From assembly GCA_035712365.1 (NCBI GenBank), contig DASTAW010000048.1:124001-188000 (forward strand): a stretch of 64,000 bases of DNA. The letters are read 5' to 3'. Both the position numbers and the translations under genes were made by a program. This stretch comes from Terriglobia bacterium (GTDB lineage: Bacteria; Acidobacteriota; Terriglobia; UBA7540). Below the pieces are notes generated by a model, which made no database searches, had not been told where the DNA came from, and saw only the letters and a program-made list of their open reading frames with translations. Shown here one piece after another: positions 54,247 to 63,231 of the stretch. Position 1 is the first letter of the stretch; every line of letters begins with the position of its first letter.

Positions 54247-54324
54247 TATGAAAACGCGACTCCTGCCGTCGGCGTAAGCTGACGGTGGAAGAAAAGATTC
54301 CTCGAAGAGGAAAGGAGCCGCGCC
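54247..54324 (+). other. Structured leader of the IS110 transposase gene
   Basis: 78 bases with two hairpins: CCGTCGGC-GTAA-GCTGACGG (eight pairs with one G-T, GNRA-type loop) and TTCCTC-GAA-GAGGAA. IS110 elements encode a guide (bridge) RNA in their non-coding ends; this leader is shorter than known examples, so it could be only part of one. Confidence 0.35.
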
Positions 54325-55197
54325 ATGGAAGAATATATCGCATTTGACAGTCACAAGCACTACACCTGGGTGGAGCGGGAAGAGGCGAGCAGTGGCAGAG
54401 TGCGGCAGTATCGGGTGGAGCACGCGCCGGGGGCGATTCGTGGAGCGCTGGCCGGGTGTGCGCCGGGGACGGCGGTGGCGGTGGAAGCGACGGCGAACTG
54501 GTACTGGATTGTGGATGAGATTGAGCAGGCGGGTCTGGCGCCGAAGCTGGTGCACCCGCGCAAGGCGAAGCTGATGATGGGGATGATCAACAAAACCGAC
54601 CAGATGGACACCCACGGGCTGAACCGGCTGCAGCGCAACGGCACGCTGCCGACGGTGTGGATACCGCCCGGGCCCTTGCGGGAGTTGCGCGAACTGACGC
54701 GCACGCGAGTGGCGCTGGTGGCGCAACGGACGCGCTGGAAGAACCGGGTGACCGCGACACTGGCCAAGTACGGCGCGGCGGCGAGCGAATACAGCGACCC
54801 GTTCGGGCCGAGGGCGCGAGAGGAGATGGCCGCCCGCAGTGAGCGCCTGCCGGGCGTGGGAGTGATCCTGTCGGCTACCCTGCAACTCGAGATCGGCGAG
54901 ATCGCACGCTTCCCCAGCGCCGAACATCTGGCGGCCTATGCCGGCACCACCCCGCGCGTGCACTCCAGCGGCGATCGCACCCGCTACGGACGCACCCGGC
55001 CCGATGTCAACCGCCACCTGAAGTGGGCCTTGGCCGAAGCCGCCAATTCCGTGGCCGTCAATCATGCCCGATGTCCGGACCGGCATGTCAGCCGCCTCTA
55101 CCGCCACCTGCGCGAACGTAAGGGCCACAGTAAGGCCATCGGAGCCGTGGCGCGCCATCTGGGCGAGGCCGCCTTTCACCTGCTCGACCCCGTTTGA
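54325..55197 (+). mobile_element. IS110 family transposase
   Basis: 290 residues, start with AAAGGAG seven bases upstream. DEDD-type RuvC-like N-terminal domain: Asp in YIAFDSHKHYTW near 8, Glu in VAVEATANWYW near 58, and the Asp pair in NKTDQMDTHG near 92-95. The C-terminal Tnp domain has AYAGTTPRVHSSGDRTRYGR near 215 with the catalytic Ser in SSG, then NRHLKWALAEAANS. The protein appears intact, at the short end of the family. IS110 elements usually lack terminal inverted repeats and are now known to be guided by a bridge RNA. It sits between the GNAT leader and the 3' end of the RND pump gene, next to a GTCATC-type repeat. Base composition is close to that of the neighbours. Confidence 0.9.
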
Positions 55198-55276
55198 ACT
55201 ACCGGAGTTCCTACTTGACACCTCGCGCTTTCAGAGATGACGGGCACCTACCTCCACGACCTGATCAGCCACCCGA

Positions 55277-58200
55277 TTACGCCGTTTTTCTGCTCAGGTA
55301 ATAGTACAAAACCGGCGTCACCATCAGCGACAAAACAATGGCGATCAGGATGCCGCCGATCACGGCGATGGCGAGCGGCTGGAGCATTTGCGAACCCGCG
55401 CCGATCGCCAGCGCCAGCGGAAGGAACCCCAGCGCAGCCGCCAGCGCCGTCATCACAATGGGCCGCAGCCGCCTCCGGCCAGCCTGCACAATCGCTTCCC
55501 GCCGGCTGTAGCCCGCCGCGCGGAATTTCCCGTCCGCGTCCAGAATCAGGATGCCGTTCTTGGCCACAATGCCGATCACCATAATCAGTCCCATAAAGGA
55601 TGACAGATTGAAAGTTGTGCCGGTGAGGAGCAAGGCGAATAGCACTCCCGAAGTTGAAAGCGCGGCGGAGGCCAGAATGGCAACCGGCGCCGAAAAGCTC
55701 TTGAACTCAAACAGCAGCACGAGGAAAACCAGAATGACCGCCAGGAATAGCACCATCACCAGATCGCGGAATGATTGCTGCTGCGTCTGATAAAGTCCGC
55801 CATATTCGACCCGGATGTACGATGGCATGTGCAGGCCCGCCAGCGTCTGCCTGACAGCGGCGATTCCGTGACCCAGGTCGAGGCCCTCCAGTCGCGCCGT
55901 CACAGCCACGTACCGCTGCTGGTGGTCCTGCAGGATTTCCGTCTGGCCGGGCAGCTGCGTCATTTGCGCCAGACTGCCCAGGCTTGCAAGTTGTCCTGTT
56001 GGGCTAATCAGCAGGGCATTGTTCATGGCGCTCAGCGATGCGCGGGCCGCTTCCGGGAATCGAATCCTCACTGTGTAAGGCCGGTCATTCACCACGGCGG
56101 GCTGCGCCGCCGGCACGCCATCGAGCATGGCCTGGGCTTCGGTTGAAACATCCTGGGGCGTGAAGCCCGCGTGGGCCGCCTTCGCCACATCGACCTGATA
56201 CACAATGGCCGGGCCGCTTGTAGTGGAATCGATCCCGTTGTCGATATCCACTACGGGATGCCCGCCTCCCGCCTGGATTTTGCCGATGGCGTCGGCAACC
56301 TTTGGGGCCCAGTTGTCCAGAAGCTCAGGATCCTGAGAGAAAAGCTCGATGAAGATCGGCTGCGGAGCATTGCTGAGGTCGCCGATCATGTCCTGGAGTT
56401 CCTGGACGAAATCAATCGTCACGGCGGGCACTTCGCGGGCGGCCTTGTCGCGGATTTCGTTCATGATCTGATAAACGTCACGCTTCCGGTCCGCCTTGAG
56501 CTTGACGGAGATGTCGCCCGTATTCGCTTCCGTCACGGTTGCCAGTCCAAGCTGGAGGCCGGTGCGCCGGGAGGTGCTGGCAACTTCAGGAAGCGACCTG
56601 ACGATCTTCAGGATATCGCCCAGCAGGCGGTTGGTTTCCTCGAGTGAGCTGCCGGGAGGCGCCACGTAATCGATGATAAAACCGCCTTCATCCATCCTGG
56701 GCAGCAGGTCAGTGCCGATATGCCGGTAGCAAACAAACGACGCCACGATCAGGACCGCGGCCAGCACCGCCAGCCACCACGGGCGATCGAGCGCCCTGCG
56801 GAACCAGTGGTCGTAAAAATCAATCACCCGGCTGATGGTCTTTCCCATTGAGCGCTCTTCCAGCTCGGCCATCCGGCGCATTTCGATCTGTTCGGGCGCC
56901 AGGTCCTTCAGCTCGTCCGGAGTTGCAGGTTCCGCGTCCCCCGTCGAAGGTCCAGGCGAAGTTCCGCTGGCCGTGCCCGCCCCGGGCGGTTCCGCCTCAG
57001 GTCTCGGCTTGTTGCGCAACAGGTAAAGGCAAAGGTTGGGAGTCCAGGTCAGCGCCAGTGTCAGCGAAGCCAGCAGCGCCACGCCCACGGTGACGGCCAG
57101 GGCGCGGAAGAAAACCCCGGTGACGCCGGTGATGGCGATCAGCGGGATGAAGACCACGATGGGCGTCAGGGTCGAGCCGATCAGCGGCACGGTCAGCTCT
57201 TCCAGCGAGCGCGCCACGGCTTCAAACCGCCCCTGTCCCGCCTCGCGGCGCAGCACGGTGTTTTCCACCACCACGATGGCGTCGTCGATAATCAATCCTA
57301 CGGCAGCCGCCAGCCCGCCAAGCGACATCAGGTTGAAGCTCTCACCCAGAAATTTCAGGGCCACAAACGTCATCAGGATGCTGATGGGAATCACCATGCC
57401 GGCGATGAAGCTCGAACCCCAGTCGCGCAGGAAGAGCACTAACACGGCGGAAGCCAGAATAATGCCGATCAGGATGGCGTCGCGCACGCTTTTGATGGAT
57501 TCCCCCACGATCCACGACTGGTCATAAAAATTGCTGACCACCACTCCGGGCGGCAGCGTCTTCTCGATTTGCTGCATCTCCGCTTGCACTTCCGTGGCCA
57601 CCCGCATGGTGTTACTCTGCATCTGCCGGTTGATATTCACCAGCACGGCAGGCTGGCCGTTGGCGGTCAGGATGGTGTAATTCGGCGCAACCCCTGAGGA
57701 GACGGTCGCAACGTCGCGAACGTAAAGAGGAAATCCGCCCGGATCGTTCTTAACATAAATGCCGGAGATTTCGGCCGGGTCATGGACCTGGCCGGTGATC
57801 AGGTCCAGGTAGAGCTGGTGATCGTGGGTCAGCAGCCCCGGCGACTGGACCAGGTTCGAGCGGTCAACCGCGCTCAGCAGATCGGAAACCGTCACGCGGG
57901 TTGCCAGCAGCTTGGCCGGGTCGGGCGTGATGTGGAATTCCGGCACCTCGGTCCCCTGGACCAGAATGCTGCCCACCCCCGCCAGGCTGTTCAGCCGCGG
58001 CTTGATGTTATAGGTCGCCAGTTCCCAGAGCTGGGTTTGCGGCACCGTCTTCGAGGTCAGGCTGTACCCCAGAATTGGAAAGCTCGAAAACTCCAGCCGG
58101 TTGGTATCAATCCGCGCCGTGGCCGGAAGGTCGGGCCGCACCTTGGCAATCGCCGCATTCACCCGCGCGAGCGTCTCAAACATGTCCACGTTCCAGTTGA

Positions 58201-58543
58201 AAAACAGGTCGATTTCCGCCGAGCCGCGGCTGGTGATTGACCTCACGTCCTGGATGCCTAGCACACCGCTCACTGCTTCCTCAATCGGCCGCGTGATGGT
58301 CACCATCATCTGGTCAATGGGCATCACGCCGTTGTCCACGCCAATGATGACGCGCGGGAAATTAGTAGTGGGGAAAACCGCAATGGGAATGGTGAACGCC
58401 AGGTAGGCGCCCACCAGCGCCAGGGCGATGATCAGGAAGATGATCGGTTTGGTTTCCCGCGCAAACCAGTAGGACGACGCATCCTTATCGCGCGCGCCGG
58501 AAAGGGGCTTCATGCCGGGATTCGGTTGGGTGCGGTTATCCAT
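55277..58543 (-). CDS. RND efflux pump, inner-membrane subunit (AcrB/CzcA superfamily)
   Basis: 1088 residues with the twelve-helix, two-large-loop plan of RND pumps. First helix near 33-52; helix 4 carries the proton-relay Asp pair in AAVGLIIDDAIVVVENTVLRREAG near 405; helix 10 has GIVAKNGILILDADGKFRAAG near 980 with the relay Lys. TFVALKFLGESFNLMSLGG near 385 is typical. Between helices 6 and 7 the cytoplasmic loop is extended by a Pro/Gly/Ser/Glu-rich linker of about 50 residues. Proton-driven efflux across both membranes with the adaptor and TolC-type protein upstream. Substrate class (metal, solvent or drug) cannot be read. A repeat-bearing gap of 262 bases separates it from the adaptor gene. 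Confidence 0.94.
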   Translation of the reverse strand: MDNRTQPNPGMKPLSGARDKDASSYWFARETKPIIFLIIALALVGAYLAFTIPIAVFPTTNFPRVIIGVDNGVMPIDQMMVTITRPIEEAVSGVLGIQDVRSITSRGSAEIDLFFNWNVDMFETLARVNAAIAKVRPDLPATARIDTNRLEFSSFPILGYSLTSKTVPQTQLWELATYNIKPRLNSLAGVGSILVQGTEVPEFHITPDPAKLLATRVTVSDLLSAVDRSNLVQSPGLLTHDHQLYLDLITGQVHDPAEISGIYVKNDPGGFPLYVRDVATVSSGVAPNYTILTANGQPAVLVNINRQMQSNTMRVATEVQAEMQQIEKTLPPGVVVSNFYDQSWIVGESIKSVRDAILIGIILASAVLVLFLRDWGSSFIAGMVIPISILMTFVALKFLGESFNLMSLGGLAAAVGLIIDDAIVVVENTVLRREAGQGRFEAVARSLEELTVPLIGSTLTPIVVFIPLIAITGVTGVFFRALAVTVGVALLASLTLALTWTPNLCLYLLRNKPRPEAEPPGAGTASGTSPGPSTGDAEPATPDELKDLAPEQIEMRRMAELEERSMGKTISRVIDFYDHWFRRALDRPWWLAVLAAVLIVASFVCYRHIGTDLLPRMDEGGFIIDYVAPPGSSLEETNRLLGDILKIVRSLPEVASTSRRTGLQLGLATVTEANTGDISVKLKADRKRDVYQIMNEIRDKAAREVPAVTIDFVQELQDMIGDLSNAPQPIFIELFSQDPELLDNWAPKVADAIGKIQAGGGHPVVDIDNGIDSTTSGPAIVYQVDVAKAAHAGFTPQDVSTEAQAMLDGVPAAQPAVVNDRPYTVRIRFPEAARASLSAMNNALLISPTGQLASLGSLAQMTQLPGQTEILQDHQQRYVAVTARLEGLDLGHGIAAVRQTLAGLHMPSYIRVEYGGLYQTQQQSFRDLVMVLFLAVILVFLVLLFEFKSFSAPVAILASAALSTSGVLFALLLTGTTFNLSSFMGLIMVIGIVAKNGILILDADGKFRAAGYSRREAIVQAGRRRLRPIVMTALAAALGFLPLALAIGAGSQMLQPLAIAVIGGILIAIVLSLMVTPVLYYYLSRKTA

Positions 58544-58669
58544 CCGTCACCTTGGTATCTTTGCGCCTTGGCGGCTTTGCGTGAGCTGCTTCTGCAGCTC
58601 TGGGTTGAGCTTTGGAGCTCCCATGATCATCAGAGCATGACAAATTGCTGAAAAAAGTTACTTGTTCGT

Positions 58670-58776
58670 GTCATCCTGAGCGTAGCGAAGCATCTGCTGT
58701 ATCTTCCTGAAAGGCAATGAAGCAGTTCCTTCGCTCCGTCCCGTCCCAAAAGGGGCAGGCCTCCGCTCAGGATGAC
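58670..58776. repeat. GTCATCCTGAGCG repeat with 16-bp terminal inverted repeats
   Basis: GTCATCCTGAGCGTAG at 58670-58685 and CTCCGCTCAGGATGAC at 58761-58776 are inverted repeats with 15 of 16 matches. Inner words CGAAGCATCTGCTG and CAGTTCCTTCGCTCC are shared with the copies at 39584 and 54143. It lies inside the efflux operon. Confidence 0.75.
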
Positions 58777-58805
58777 GCCCCGCGGGTGCTTGTTCGGCAT
58801 GCAGC

Positions 58806-60050
58806 TTAATACTTCACCTTGGTGCCGTCCGGCAACGCATAGGCGCCCTGGCCCACAATCAGGTCCCCTGCTTTGAGCCCTTTGGTGATCTGCACCCGGT
58901 CGCCCTGCTCGATCCCGGTCTCGACTTTCGCCCGGCGCGCGACGCTCGCGGAATCAATCAACATCACGTAGGGGCCGGCATCAGGATCGTTCAGCAACGC
59001 CGCCCGCGGAACCACCAGCGCGTCCGGAACCCTCCTGGAGGTCATGGTCACTGTCACTGTTCCGCCAGGTGTCAATTTGTCGCCCGGGTTCCGTGCCTGC
59101 ACCCATACCTGGACGGTTGTGCTGTTCGGATCAACCGCCGGGCTCACCACCGTCACTTTTCCCATCACTTGCTTCGATCCATCCGGCAGAGAAATCTCAG
59201 CCTTGTCCCCCACCCTCAGCGTTGCAGCCTCGGCTGCCGGAACCCGCGCCCGCGCCACTACCTCGGACAAATTCATCACCGTCACCAGCGGCGTCCCTGC
59301 TGAGGCCATGTCGCCCGGAAAGAGCGGACGGTCGGTGACAACGCCGTCAATCGGGCTGCGGATTTCCGAGTACGAAAGCTGTGCCGCCGCATTGTCATAA
59401 GCGCCCTTGGCGGCATCCAGTTGTCCCTGGGCCGCTTTCACTTGGGCCTGCATCCCCACGGATTGCAGCTTTTGCAACTGCTGCTCGGCGCTCTGCAATT
59501 GCGCCTGCGCCTGCACCAGCCCCGCGCGCGCCTGGTCCAACTGCTTCCCGGCCAGGGCGCCCTGCTTATAAAGGTTTTGACTGTTCTCGTAGAGCTTCTG
59601 AGCGGCTGCAAACGCCGCCTGGGCGGTCTTCAGGTTGCCTTTGGCCTGCGTAATCTGTTCGGGAAGGTTGGAGGCAGTGGCGGTTTCGTAATTCGCCTGG
59701 GCCTGCTCATAAGCGCCCCTGGCGCTAGCGGCGGCCCCGGCCAGGTCTCTGTTTTCGAGCTCCGCCAGCAGCTCGCCGGCATGCACGCGGTCACCGCGCT
59801 GCACATAAAACTTCCGGACGGGCGCGCTGATTTTGGGCACGATGGTGGCCTGGTTGAGGGGAAAGAGCACGGCAGCCGAAGTGATCTGATGCGCGATCTC
59901 CGCCCGCCGGATGCGCACCGCCTGCACCGCAACCAGCGGTTCAGGCTCCGGAGCTTCCTTTCCGCCGCAGCCGGCCGCCACAATCGAAACTCCCACCGCC
60001 AGCAGGGCGGGCGCCCAGCGCTGCGAGCGGCGCCATGACTTGTCGGGCAT
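58806..60050 (-). CDS. RND efflux periplasmic adaptor (membrane fusion) lipoprotein
   Basis: 414 residues. A signal with lipobox VAAGC, Cys28, anchors it to the inner membrane. Lipoyl halves flank a coiled-coil hairpin at about 90-205 (EQAQANYETAT ... LYKQGALAGKQLDQARAGLVQAQAQLQSAEQQLQKLQ), followed by YSEIRSPIDGVVTDRPLFPGDMASAG and a beta-barrel. HlyD/AcrA family; it bridges the pump and the outer-membrane channel. It starts four bases after the tolC-like stop codon, so translation is coupled. Confidence 0.94.
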   Translation of the reverse strand: MPDKSWRRSQRWAPALLAVGVSIVAAGCGGKEAPEPEPLVAVQAVRIRRAEIAHQITSAAVLFPLNQATIVPKISAPVRKFYVQRGDRVHAGELLAELENRDLAGAAASARGAYEQAQANYETATASNLPEQITQAKGNLKTAQAAFAAAQKLYENSQNLYKQGALAGKQLDQARAGLVQAQAQLQSAEQQLQKLQSVGMQAQVKAAQGQLDAAKGAYDNAAAQLSYSEIRSPIDGVVTDRPLFPGDMASAGTPLVTVMNLSEVVARARVPAAEAATLRVGDKAEISLPDGSKQVMGKVTVVSPAVDPNSTTVQVWVQARNPGDKLTPGGTVTVTMTSRRVPDALVVPRAALLNDPDAGPYVMLIDSASVARRAKVETGIEQGDRVQITKGLKAGDLIVGQGAYALPDGTKVKY

Positions 60051-60053
60051 CAG

Positions 60054-61613
60054 TTAAAAGCTCCCCGTAAGCGTCTGCAAGTTGGCCAGCGCCACGCGAT
60101 ACCGGGCCAGGCCGGCCGCATAACCGTCGCGCGTCTGCGTCAGCGAATTCTGGGCGTTCAGCACATCCAGCACCGTTGCCTCTCCCCCCTTGTAGCGCAG
60201 CGTGTTCAGCCGCAGGCTTTCTGCCGCAAGGCTCGCCGAACTCCCGAGCGAAGCCAGCTCCGACTGCGCCGTGCGCGCCTCATTATAGTCGGAATAAAGG
60301 TTCTTCAACATTTGCCGCTGCGCCGCGCTCAATTCCACCTGCGCCAGCTGCTTCTGATATTCAGCCTGGCGCAGCCTGCTGATGTTTGCGCCCCAATGCC
60401 ACACCGGAATGTTCACGCTGGCCGTCACAAAAAATCCCAGGTTGGGCAGCGAGCCGGCTTCCGGAAATCCGCTGGCTACACTGCGCAGCGCAAAGGCGTT
60501 GGCCTGGATTCCGTAATCGACGTCAAAGGATAGCGTCGGCAGAAATGCCGCTTTCGCCTGCGACACTCCGTAGCGCGACTGGCGCAGGGCGGCCATTGCG
60601 GTGCGAATGTCGGGATTACCGGCTTCTGCCATTTTAACCGCGTCTTCGAGGGTTGGCAGCGGCGGTGAGTTGTCAAGATCGTCCACCACGTTGAAGTTCT
60701 GATTGAAGTCCGGGAACAGCATCACTGCCAGCGCGAGGCGCGCATTTGCCATGGCGAGGGCAGCCTCCTGGAACGCCTGCTGTTGCTGATTGTCCTGGAT
60801 CTGGAAAGTGATCACATCGCTGTGTGCCACTTCGCCGCCCTTCTCAAGGTCCTGGCTGGCTTTGAGCGACTGCCCTGCTTGCTGCATGCTCTGCTGCGCC
60901 GTGGCATAGCCGCGCTCGGCCACCACCAGCGCATAATACGCTTGCGTCACCGCCACCTTCAGCCCGCGCCGGGCAATCTCCTGCTGGGCTCGAGCTATCT
61001 CTTCCCCTGCCGTCGCAGTGCGGTAGCTGGCCAGCGTAAACGTGTCTGCGGAAAAGGTCTGCCGGAAGACTCCAAAGGCGTTGTAAACGTGAATGCCATC
61101 GTTGGTAACATAACGCCCGGTGGGCACCACGCCGTTCCCTTGCGTCAGGAGCTCCTGCACGGTAGCGTCCGCAGACGGCAGCAGCGCCGACCGTGCCTGC
61201 GTCACGCTGGCCCGCGCCACCTTCGTGGCCGTCACCGCCGCCTGAAACTGCGGGCTGTATTTCTCCGCGCGCTCCAGCGCATCCTGAAGCGTAAGCGTCA
61301 GCGGCGCGGCGGTATCGCTCGCGGCACCGGCCGAGGGTTGCTGCTGCGAATTCACTGTGGCGGTCGGCCCGGAGGCCAGCGTTGAGAGCAGCTGCGCCGC
61401 CGAAACACGCGAAATCCCGGCCGCGCTGTTGTTCTCCGCCGCCAAGGCCCGCGCACAGGCCAATCCCTGCACCAGAACCAGCGCACAGGCTGCCAGGACC
61501 GTTCCCGCCCCTCGCGCGCGCGGCCATTGCGCTCGCGTAACACCGCTCCTCGAGAGATTGGAAATGATGGCCGTTCGTTTCCGGCGTTCCTGCACACTCC
61601 GGCTGCTCTGCAT
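60054..61613 (-). CDS. TolC family outer-membrane efflux channel
   Basis: 519 residues from ATG at 61613, which has AGGAGG five bases upstream (a GTG two codons earlier overlaps that site). Basic N-terminus, hydrophobic signal (VLAACALVLVQGLACARALA), a variable stretch to about 90, then two structural repeats of the TolC fold: LTLQDALERAEKYSPQFQAAVTATKVARASVTQARSALLPS near 105 and LEDAVKMAEAGNPDIRTAMAALRQSRYGVSQAKAAFLPTLSFDVDYG near 310. It forms the outer-membrane exit duct of the pump. First gene of the operon. Confidence 0.94.
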   Translation of the reverse strand: MQSSRSVQERRKRTAIISNLSRSGVTRAQWPRARGAGTVLAACALVLVQGLACARALAAENNSAAGISRVSAAQLLSTLASGPTATVNSQQQPSAGAASDTAAPLTLTLQDALERAEKYSPQFQAAVTATKVARASVTQARSALLPSADATVQELLTQGNGVVPTGRYVTNDGIHVYNAFGVFRQTFSADTFTLASYRTATAGEEIARAQQEIARRGLKVAVTQAYYALVVAERGYATAQQSMQQAGQSLKASQDLEKGGEVAHSDVITFQIQDNQQQQAFQEAALAMANARLALAVMLFPDFNQNFNVVDDLDNSPPLPTLEDAVKMAEAGNPDIRTAMAALRQSRYGVSQAKAAFLPTLSFDVDYGIQANAFALRSVASGFPEAGSLPNLGFFVTASVNIPVWHWGANISRLRQAEYQKQLAQVELSAAQRQMLKNLYSDYNEARTAQSELASLGSSASLAAESLRLNTLRYKGGEATVLDVLNAQNSLTQTRDGYAAGLARYRVALANLQTLTGSF

Positions 61614-62200
61614 GTTCACCTCCTGATCACTGGATCTACGCCGATTCTCCTCTTATTCCATCCAGTCGGATCGCCGCTCCCGAAGAAAAATACGCAAAAC
61701 GTGATCCTGCATACCATACACGGCGGAGCAAAGAATTTCCTCAGCCGCATCTGGACAAACACCTGGAGAGCTTAGACGCCACTGCCTGTGATTCTCGGCG
61801 TTGCGAAACGCCCCCCGGAAATAATACATCAACGAAATATCCGGACGATTCGCCGCCTACGGCTCGTGAGGGTATTACCCCTCAACCTGCAACACGCTTT
61901 TCGACCATATCCGAGTCGGCCAGGCCAAGTCCTGAAGTCTGAATTAATTTCCGTTTATGCAGGATACCCATAGCGGCTTCGCAGGCCAACAGGTGATGCC
62001 TCCGTGCAGACCGTCAAGCAATGAAGTGGACTTGAAGTTCCCCCGGCCTAAGCCGCTGTCGCACTGCAGCGCGTAGACCCAGCGAAGGGCGACCGGGTTC
62101 CCGACTTCCTGAAATTGGCCGGTTTGCGGCCGCTGCCACTGAGCGTGGATGTAGAGTTGCAGGTCGCGCGGAGCTTTGCTGTCCGCCACTCCTGAGGCTC
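61614..62200. other. Intergenic region upstream of the efflux operon
   Basis: About 590 bases. It must contain the efflux promoter on the minus strand. An 86-codon minus-strand frame coupled to iolB (61944-62204) occupies part of it and is listed separately as doubtful. No RNA gene or repeat was recognised. Confidence 0.5.
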
Positions 62201-62204
62201 TCAT
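61944..62204 (-). CDS. Short open frame coupled to iolB, possibly a gene remnant
   Basis: 86 residues. Its ATG overlaps the iolB stop codon (ATGA), the usual sign of translational coupling. The product (starting MRASGVADSKAPRDLQLYIH, with WQRPQTGQFQEVGNPVALRWVY in the middle) has no family I recognise and no membrane segment. It could be a real small gene or the stub of a decayed inositol-operon gene. Existence as a gene is uncertain. Confidence 0.3.
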   Translation of the reverse strand: MRASGVADSKAPRDLQLYIHAQWQRPQTGQFQEVGNPVALRWVYALQCDSGLGRGNFKSTSLLDGLHGGITCWPAKPLWVSCINGN

Positions 62205-63085
62205 GTCCGCCTCCACTCTTGTTCCACGCGGTCGTAATGATAGCGTACCAACGGTAGGCGTGGGTCTATGTTCGTCCACGTCGAACAAACCCAGGCATGA
62301 TCGGGATCCGCGACGTTGGCAAGCGAACGGGCACTCCCCGCTAGACAATTCAGGTAGTAGACGTTATACCCGTGGCCGGCAACAACAGGATGGAAGCCGT
62401 CACGGACTAGCACGACATCGCCGTCAGTCACAGTTAGAGTTACGTCGTTCCGGCCTTCTCCGCGGTAAAGACGCTGATACGCATATCCCGCTTGGCGATC
62501 CATGCGGTAGTAATAGATCTCTTCCAAGTCGACTTCAAGGGGAGGATTGTGCACATCGTGCTTGTGCGGTGGGTAGCTCGACCAGTTTCCGCCCGGTGTA
62601 TAGACTTCCACCAGCATCAATTTATCTGCGGGAAATTCTGGCGGCATCACATCTACAATTTGACGTGAAGCGTTGCCGCCACCTCGCAAACTCACTCTGA
62701 CATCTTTCGGCGAAATCAGCCTTGGTTCAAGCCGGGCATTCGACGGCACGGAACACAAGGCGAACTCACAATCGGTCTCCGCCTCGACCCGCAAGCAGTT
62801 GCCGGGAGGCAGGTACAGCGCATAAGGAAGGCCGTCGAAGACATGGGTTCTTTCTCCAATGCACCGCCGTCCCTCACCCCAATCCGTCCAGCATTTTCCC
62901 CCCAGGAGGACAAGTGCCGTTTCCTGATCGTCGCTCAGGACCTTCCAACTTGTGTTCGCTGCAAGGCGGTGGACAAAGAAGCTCATATACTCCCATCCTG
63001 CTTCCCCCCGCGTAAGATGTATCAGTTCGCCTGATTGTCCAACCGTGATCTTCTTCGAATGAACGCAATGAGTGCCCAAGCTCAT
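62201..63085 (-). CDS. iolB: 5-deoxy-glucuronate isomerase
   Basis: 294 residues from ATG at 63085, with GGAGGAG upstream; the TTG at 63103 overlaps that site. A double-cupin enzyme of myo-inositol breakdown that converts 5-deoxy-D-glucuronate to 2-deoxy-5-keto-gluconate. Family wording: VYTPGGNWSSYPPHKHDV near 165-182 supplies metal His residues, followed by LEEIYYYRMDRQAGYAYQRLY and DVVLVRDGFHPVVAGHGYNVYYLNCLAG near 235-262. It lies 146 bases from a LacI-type regulator on the same strand, and the rest of an iol operon probably lies beyond the window. Confidence 0.93.
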   Translation of the reverse strand: MSLGTHCVHSKKITVGQSGELIHLTRGEAGWEYMSFFVHRLAANTSWKVLSDDQETALVLLGGKCWTDWGEGRRCIGERTHVFDGLPYALYLPPGNCLRVEAETDCEFALCSVPSNARLEPRLISPKDVRVSLRGGGNASRQIVDVMPPEFPADKLMLVEVYTPGGNWSSYPPHKHDVHNPPLEVDLEEIYYYRMDRQAGYAYQRLYRGEGRNDVTLTVTDGDVVLVRDGFHPVVAGHGYNVYYLNCLAGSARSLANVADPDHAWVCSTWTNIDPRLPLVRYHYDRVEQEWRRT

Positions 63086-63231
63086 TTCTGTTTTCTCCTC
63101 CAAATCCTACTTAGACCTGCCTTCTTCTTTCGCTTGCAGCCTGCAAATCGAAAATGGCGATTGCTTATCCACGTCACGCTTTGGAGACTGGGACTCATGT
63201 TCTGCATGACAACGTAACTCCCGATTCGCTT

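Noticed and set aside
54117-54326. N-terminal extension of the GNAT protein to 54326
   Set aside because: The extra 70 residues translate a dispersed repeat found elsewhere in non-coding DNA and overlap the IS110 start.
54235-55221. A 328-residue minus-strand frame over the IS110 gene
   Set aside because: Antisense shadow of the transposase, Arg/His-rich with no domain. The plus-strand frame carries all DEDD and Ser motifs.
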